From assembly GCA_016927935.1 (NCBI GenBank), contig JAFGLS010000195.1, positions 1-64,000 of the forward strand: a stretch of DNA of 64,000 nt, read 5' to 3'. The notes under the pieces were generated by a model, which was given only the letters and a program-made list of their open reading frames with translations, did no database searches and was not told where the DNA came from. Shown here piece after piece: positions 59,571 to 64,000 of the stretch (the first letter of the stretch is position 1; each line of letters begins with the position of its first letter). A program made the position numbers and the translations under genes. This DNA comes from Syntrophaceae bacterium (GTDB lineage: Bacteria > Desulfobacterota > Syntrophia > Syntrophales > Smithellaceae).

Positions 59571-60503
59571 TTATTCCATAGCTTTTCTAGGCGGCGCCGG
59601 TTTCGAGAAAATGAGCTCCGACGGGTCTTTTTTCAAACTTTCGGAAAACTTTTGCAGATTTTCCGAAGTGACCCGCAAATTCTCTGATGTATCCTGCAAC
59701 TCGGCCGCTATTGATTTCGTTTTTTTATCTATATCATCAAGAAGAATATCCGTTCGGGATGATTTTTCTTTCAAATTAAAAGCATCGATTTCATTTTTTG
59801 CGTGTCCGATGAGATTTCGGGCATCAGATAAAATTCCCATCATCTCATTGACCGCTTCCTCTACCTTGCCTTCAGCAACTGTTTTATTGAGTTGGGCAAT
59901 TGTCCTGTCTAGGTTAATGGAAGCTGATTCCAGATTAGTCACGATATTGTCCACCTGCTTTCCTTCCATGAAATCTTCTATGGCACGGGTGGTGTTTTTA
60001 AGCTGATTGGAAATGCCCTTGAAGTCAATTTCCTTTATGTTCTGTATAATAATACCCGTGTCGGCAATAAAGCGGCCGATCCCCGACCGGCGTGACGGAA
60101 TGACCGGATAGCCGGACTTAAAAGTTATTTTCGGCGAATCATATAACTCGCCCGGTTTAATCGGAGCCAACTCAACATAGACAATTCCGGTAATGCCGGT
60201 TGTAGTCAACGCAGCGACTGTCTGCTTCTGCAAATCGTCTGACAAACTTATTTTCATTACCACTTCAATCAGACGGTGATCCGGCGCCACTGCTATGCTC
60301 TGAACCTTGCCTATTTCCACACCCCGGTATTTAACCGCTGAATCAACCTGCAATCCTTGAACGGACTCGTCAAAATAAGCTGCGTACAGGGAGCCCTTCG
60401 TGAAAAGTCCGGAAGCGCCCGCCCATATTATTAATATCGCGCAAATCAGCAAACCTGTAACAACAAAAAGACCAATAAAAAATTTTGAGTTTTTAGCTGC
60501 CAT
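59571..60503 (-). CDS. MlaD family (MCE) protein
   Basis: TM anchor then YFDESVQGLQVDSAVKYRGVEIGKVQSI, TTGITGIVYVELAP. Confidence 0.92.
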   Translation of the reverse strand: MAAKNSKFFIGLFVVTGLLICAILIIWAGASGLFTKGSLYAAYFDESVQGLQVDSAVKYRGVEIGKVQSIAVAPDHRLIEVVMKISLSDDLQKQTVAALTTTGITGIVYVELAPIKPGELYDSPKITFKSGYPVIPSRRSGIGRFIADTGIIIQNIKEIDFKGISNQLKNTTRAIEDFMEGKQVDNIVTNLESASINLDRTIAQLNKTVAEGKVEEAVNEMMGILSDARNLIGHAKNEIDAFNLKEKSSRTDILLDDIDKKTKSIAAELQDTSENLRVTSENLQKFSESLKKDPSELIFSKPAPPRKAME

Positions 60504-61287
60504 AAAACCTCTGTTCGTTAGAAGTGGCAGGCCTCTGGCGCAAAAAGAAACTTCTTACTCTCGGATCTGTGGTCCGTTCTTTTAATTCCCTGGGCCTGCC
60601 TTCGGCAATTATGCCTTTTGCCTCTTTGTCTAACATTAACACTCTATCGGCTATTTTGTAAATAGATTCCAGCTCGTGAGTCACTATAACCATTGTTGCC
60701 CCTAAAGCTTCATTTGTTTTAATTATCAATTCGTCGAGCTCGGCGGCGGTGACAGGATCAAGGCCGGCGGACAATTCATCAAAGAAAAGCACGCGAGGAT
60801 CCAATGCCATAGCCCGCGCAATGCCGGCTCTTTTTTTCATGCCGCCGGAAAGTTCGGACGGATAATAATTTTCAAAGCCAGCTAAATTGACCATGCCCAG
60901 TTTCATTTTGATAATATCTGTAATCATGACAGAATCAAGGTTGGTATATTCCTGCAAGGGCAGTTCGATGTTCTCCTTAAGCGTCATCGAGCTGAACAAG
61001 GCGCTGGATTGAAACAGAACTCCAATTTTCTGTCTGTACCGGTTGAGTTCTTTTTCCTCCGCACGAGTAATATCGGTTTCCTGATACAAAACCTGACCTT
61101 TATATGGTTTTTGCAGACCAATCATAATTCTAAGAAGGGTCGATTTGCCGCAACCGCTGGCGCCGACAATGACTAGTATTTCCCCTTTATACACTTCAAA
61201 ATTTACGTCTTCAAAAACAACATTTTCACCGAAGCGTGCTGCCAGATTTTTTACCATAATAACGGGGGTTGTTTTTTCAGTGTCCAA
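60493..61287 (-). CDS. MlaF-like ABC transporter ATP-binding protein
   Basis: VGASGCGKSTLLRIMIGLQKP, LSGGMKKRAGIARAMALDPRVLFFDELSAGLDPVTAAELD. Confidence 0.93.
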   Translation of the reverse strand: MDTEKTTPVIMVKNLAARFGENVVFEDVNFEVYKGEILVIVGASGCGKSTLLRIMIGLQKPYKGQVLYQETDITRAEEKELNRYRQKIGVLFQSSALFSSMTLKENIELPLQEYTNLDSVMITDIIKMKLGMVNLAGFENYYPSELSGGMKKRAGIARAMALDPRVLFFDELSAGLDPVTAAELDELIIKTNEALGATMVIVTHELESIYKIADRVLMLDKEAKGIIAEGRPRELKERTTDPRVRSFFLRQRPATSNEQRFYGS

Positions 61288-61305
61288 AATTCGCTCCTTA
61301 ACTCA

Positions 61306-62538
61306 TCATTTTATATAATAGAACATAATGGCAAAGATTGAGTCGGCCACAACAATCATAAAAATAGCCGTAACAACTGCGGAAGTGGTAAATTTACCAA
61401 CGTCCTGTGCACCTGAACGTACTTGAAATCCTTTTTGACAGCCGATTGCCGCAATTAATGCGGCAAAAACCCCAGCCTTAATCAAACTGGTAACAATGTC
61501 AAATACCTTTATGATTTTAACGGATTGGGTGATATATGTTTTTATTGTCAGGTCAAGGCTGGTAACACCTATAGCCATGCCGCCAAGAATACCGAAAAAA
61601 TCCGCGTAAATGGTCAAGATGGGAACAACTATAACGGTTGCGATGATTTTCGGCACAACCAAAAAATGAATCGGGTTAAAGCCCATTGTATTAAGCGCAT
61701 CCACTTCTTCATTAACCATCATCGTGCCGATTTCTGCCGCAAAAGCAGATCCGGAACGTCCCGCGACCAGAATTGCTGTCATGATAGGTCCCAGTTCCTT
61801 GATCATCGCAAAACTGACCAGAGCCGGAACGTAAATATTAGCGCCAATGGATTTTAATTGCAGAAATGACATAAAGGCAATGATTAAGCCTATCAGGAAT
61901 CCGATAAGAGCCACAATGGGCAGACCTTCCACACCAGCCCTCTGTACATAAAAAAGAACGTCTTTTCCCCGAATTGTTTTAGGATGTTTGATAGTATAAA
62001 GAAAAGCAATCAGCAACTCGCCTATAAACGTGATGAATTGGACAAAATCGCGGGCAATATGCAATGAATTTTTCCCAACCTGCGTAATAAAATCCTCATA
62101 ATATTTCTCCGCTTTAAAAGACAACCCGCGTCGTTCTCTCCGCTGGCATATAAAACTTTCTAAAGAACTTCCCGCTTCGGAAAGTGAATGATTCTGTGTA
62201 GCTTCTTGAATGACACTGAAAATACCTTTGGATTCATCGTTTAAATTAATTAACCGGCTTTCGATTTTTTGGCAAGCGGCTTCTTTTTCTATTTGAACAA
62301 AAGCCAGAGCTGCCGCACTGTCCAAATAATGGACTTCTGAAAAGTCTATAGTTACTGATTTTAATTTTTGTTTGGAAATTTCCTGCCTGATATCACCGTC
62401 GAAAGATGTCAAATTTTTCAGACCGAATTCACCGGTAAGATGAATAAAAAGATTAGAGTCTTCCCGTTTGTAAGAAATGCTGTATGGTTCCGGACTATTT
62501 TTTTGAGCTGGTCTTGTCATTTTTTGTTTCGCAGACAA
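61306..62538 (-). CDS. MlaE-like permease with N-terminal STAS domain
   Basis: STAS-like VTIDFSEVHYLDSAAALAFVQIEKE and MlaE core GRSGSAFAAEIGTMMVNEEVDALNTMGFNPIHFLVVPKIIA. Confidence 0.92.
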   Translation of the reverse strand: MSAKQKMTRPAQKNSPEPYSISYKREDSNLFIHLTGEFGLKNLTSFDGDIRQEISKQKLKSVTIDFSEVHYLDSAAALAFVQIEKEAACQKIESRLINLNDESKGIFSVIQEATQNHSLSEAGSSLESFICQRRERRGLSFKAEKYYEDFITQVGKNSLHIARDFVQFITFIGELLIAFLYTIKHPKTIRGKDVLFYVQRAGVEGLPIVALIGFLIGLIIAFMSFLQLKSIGANIYVPALVSFAMIKELGPIMTAILVAGRSGSAFAAEIGTMMVNEEVDALNTMGFNPIHFLVVPKIIATVIVVPILTIYADFFGILGGMAIGVTSLDLTIKTYITQSVKIIKVFDIVTSLIKAGVFAALIAAIGCQKGFQVRSGAQDVGKFTTSAVVTAIFMIVVADSIFAIMFYYIK

Positions 62539-62833
62539 ATATCTAATAGGTAAATATTGAATTTGAAAAAGTACTTAATCCCGTTACCTTATACTTGTCA
62601 ACGAAATTTCCAAAAGCATAATGCTCGAATTTTTTTTACGTTTCGTTTAATTGTTTTGAACATTTCATTGAAAAAACCCTCATAGAGCTTTTCTAAAATA
62701 ATTTTATAAATCCGGCATCTTCATTTAATTTCTTTATTTTTCAAATACTTACGATAACATATGTAAATTTTTTCAAAATTTGGCACGGTCTTTTCATTAA
62801 ATAAAGACAAATACCTTAAGGAGGTAACAGATC

Positions 62834-63109
62834 ATGAAAAAGACATGGACAACAACATTAGTAACAGTGGCGATTATTCTTTTAACGGCAACTTTTAGTT
62901 TCGCTGAATACGCTGCCGCAGGAGCGGCCAATTTCCCGTTTTTCCAGCTCGGTTGTTTAATCATCGGCGGATTGATTCTGGTTTCTTTAAAGCGCAAATA
63001 TGAAAAGATGTATGTCGGTGAAGTGGTGGGAATCTTTGCTCTCTATACAATTCTGATGGCGCTTTTCACCAATCCCGTGATTGAAACTGTAAAGACCCTT
63101 GTCAGCTAA
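62834..63109 (+). CDS. Small membrane protein, unknown
   Basis: Signal-like N terminus, two further hydrophobic segments; aaggaggt RBS. Confidence 0.7.
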   Translation: MKKTWTTTLVTVAIILLTATFSFAEYAAAGAANFPFFQLGCLIIGGLILVSLKRKYEKMYVGEVVGIFALYTILMALFTNPVIETVKTLVS

Positions 63110-63189
63110 GAAGACAACAGTATCATTAATAAATGATGTTTGGGTACTTGTCAGTAACATCAAAAACATGATCTGTTAAAATAATACGA

Positions 63190-63219
63190 CCCCCTTAAAA
63201 ACTTTTGAGGGGGTTTTTT
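63190..63219 (+). terminator. Rho-independent terminator
   Basis: CCCCCTtaaaaacttttgAGGGGG followed by TTTTTT. Confidence 0.8.
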
Positions 63220-63362
63220 ATGCGTTGAAGAATGGACTTGACCCGACAATGAATGTGAAGATAACTCATTGCACTATCAGAAAGTCTCTATCCCGGGTGC
63301 AAAATGATTGCCTGCCTCGATGTAAATTATAGCGACACTGTGGCGTATGCCACCGCGAAGAG

Positions 63363-64000
63363 CTATTTCCGGTATACTTCTATATGTTTGGCAATTTTTT
63401 CCTGTTTTATCCAATCACCATACGATAAGCCTTTTTTGTTTAATTCATTTATCACTTTCTTCAAGTTTGGAGCGACTTTTCCGGCAGGCGCCGCGGAGAA
63501 GCTTGTCTGCGGCAGGGGCATGAATGTATGGGCATGAATTCTAGCACCTTTTCTTGCCAAATCCCGTATGACCATAATTGTAAGCTCTGTATCTTTTTTA
63601 GTTTCACCGGGCAGCCCGAAAATAAAATCCACATTGGCTTGCAATCCGGCTTTAATAGTCAATTCAACAGATTCATAGATATCCGTGATCGAGTGAGATC
63701 TGTTGCAATGCTCCAGCATATGTTGACTGCCGGATTGAGCGCCTATTATTAAATTGTCGCTATTTGCATATCTGACAATGAGCTCAATTGTCTCCGGTGT
63801 GACATGTTCTGGTCTGACTTCTGAAGGGAATGACCCCCAAAATAATTTTCCATCGGGTGAAATTATTTCCCTGATGCTCTTGAGTAATTCTTCAAGACTT
63901 TTCAAATTCAAAGTTTTTCCATCCGCAGAGCCGTATGATAAAGCATTCGGTGTGATTACACGTATGTCTTTTATATTTTTGCTTTTCATTGTTTCGACAT
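63363..64000 (-). CDS. Radical SAM domain protein, 5' end outside the window
   Basis: IRVITPNALSYGSADGK, NLIIGAQSGSQHMLEHCNRSHSITDIYESVELTIKAGLQANVDFIFGLPGETKKDTELT. Confidence 0.8.
   Translation of the reverse strand, partial: VETMKSKNIKDIRVITPNALSYGSADGKTLNLKSLEELLKSIREIISPDGKLFWGSFPSEVRPEHVTPETIELIVRYANSDNLIIGAQSGSQHMLEHCNRSHSITDIYESVELTIKAGLQANVDFIFGLPGETKKDTELTIMVIRDLARKGARIHAHTFMPLPQTSFSAAPAGKVAPNLKKVINELNKKGLSYGDWIKQEKIAKHIEVYRK

Overview
This 64-kb window looks like a chromosomal core region of a Gram-negative deltaproteobacterium. Gene content and order suggest a Syntrophales/Syntrophobacterales-like lineage, but that is inference. Housekeeping blocks: alternative (siroheme) haem synthesis genes; polA; hisD-murA-prmC-prfA-rpmE-rho; an LPS/outer-membrane block (waaC-gmhB-waaF-lpxK-msbA-lpxB, two GnnA/GnnB-like genes, lpxA-lpxD-skp-bamA-lolD-lolC/E-lysS); mdh; gap-pgk-tpiA-tatA; and an Mla-type lipid transport operon. 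The most accessory-looking part is about 35.1-39.3 kb. It holds an ORF6N-domain gene with two near-identical palindromes (one upstream, one inside the ORF), a 395-aa Fur-family protein fused to extra domains, an XRE regulator with a perfect 12-bp-arm palindrome, a SpoIIAA/STAS-like plus PilZ protein, and small unknown ORFs. Non-coding signals worth a second look: hairpin modules with 12-nt loops and a shared trailing GAGTCTCATTA-like box that show compensatory stem changes, a dispersed GCGAATAACCTAAA...AGCGACG repeat found inverted on both sides of an aminotransferase gene, a MITE-like element, and a shared upstream motif before three consecutive genes. I saw no rRNA, tRNA, CRISPR array or transposase gene. 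All calls come from reading the sequence and supplied ORFs, without database searches.
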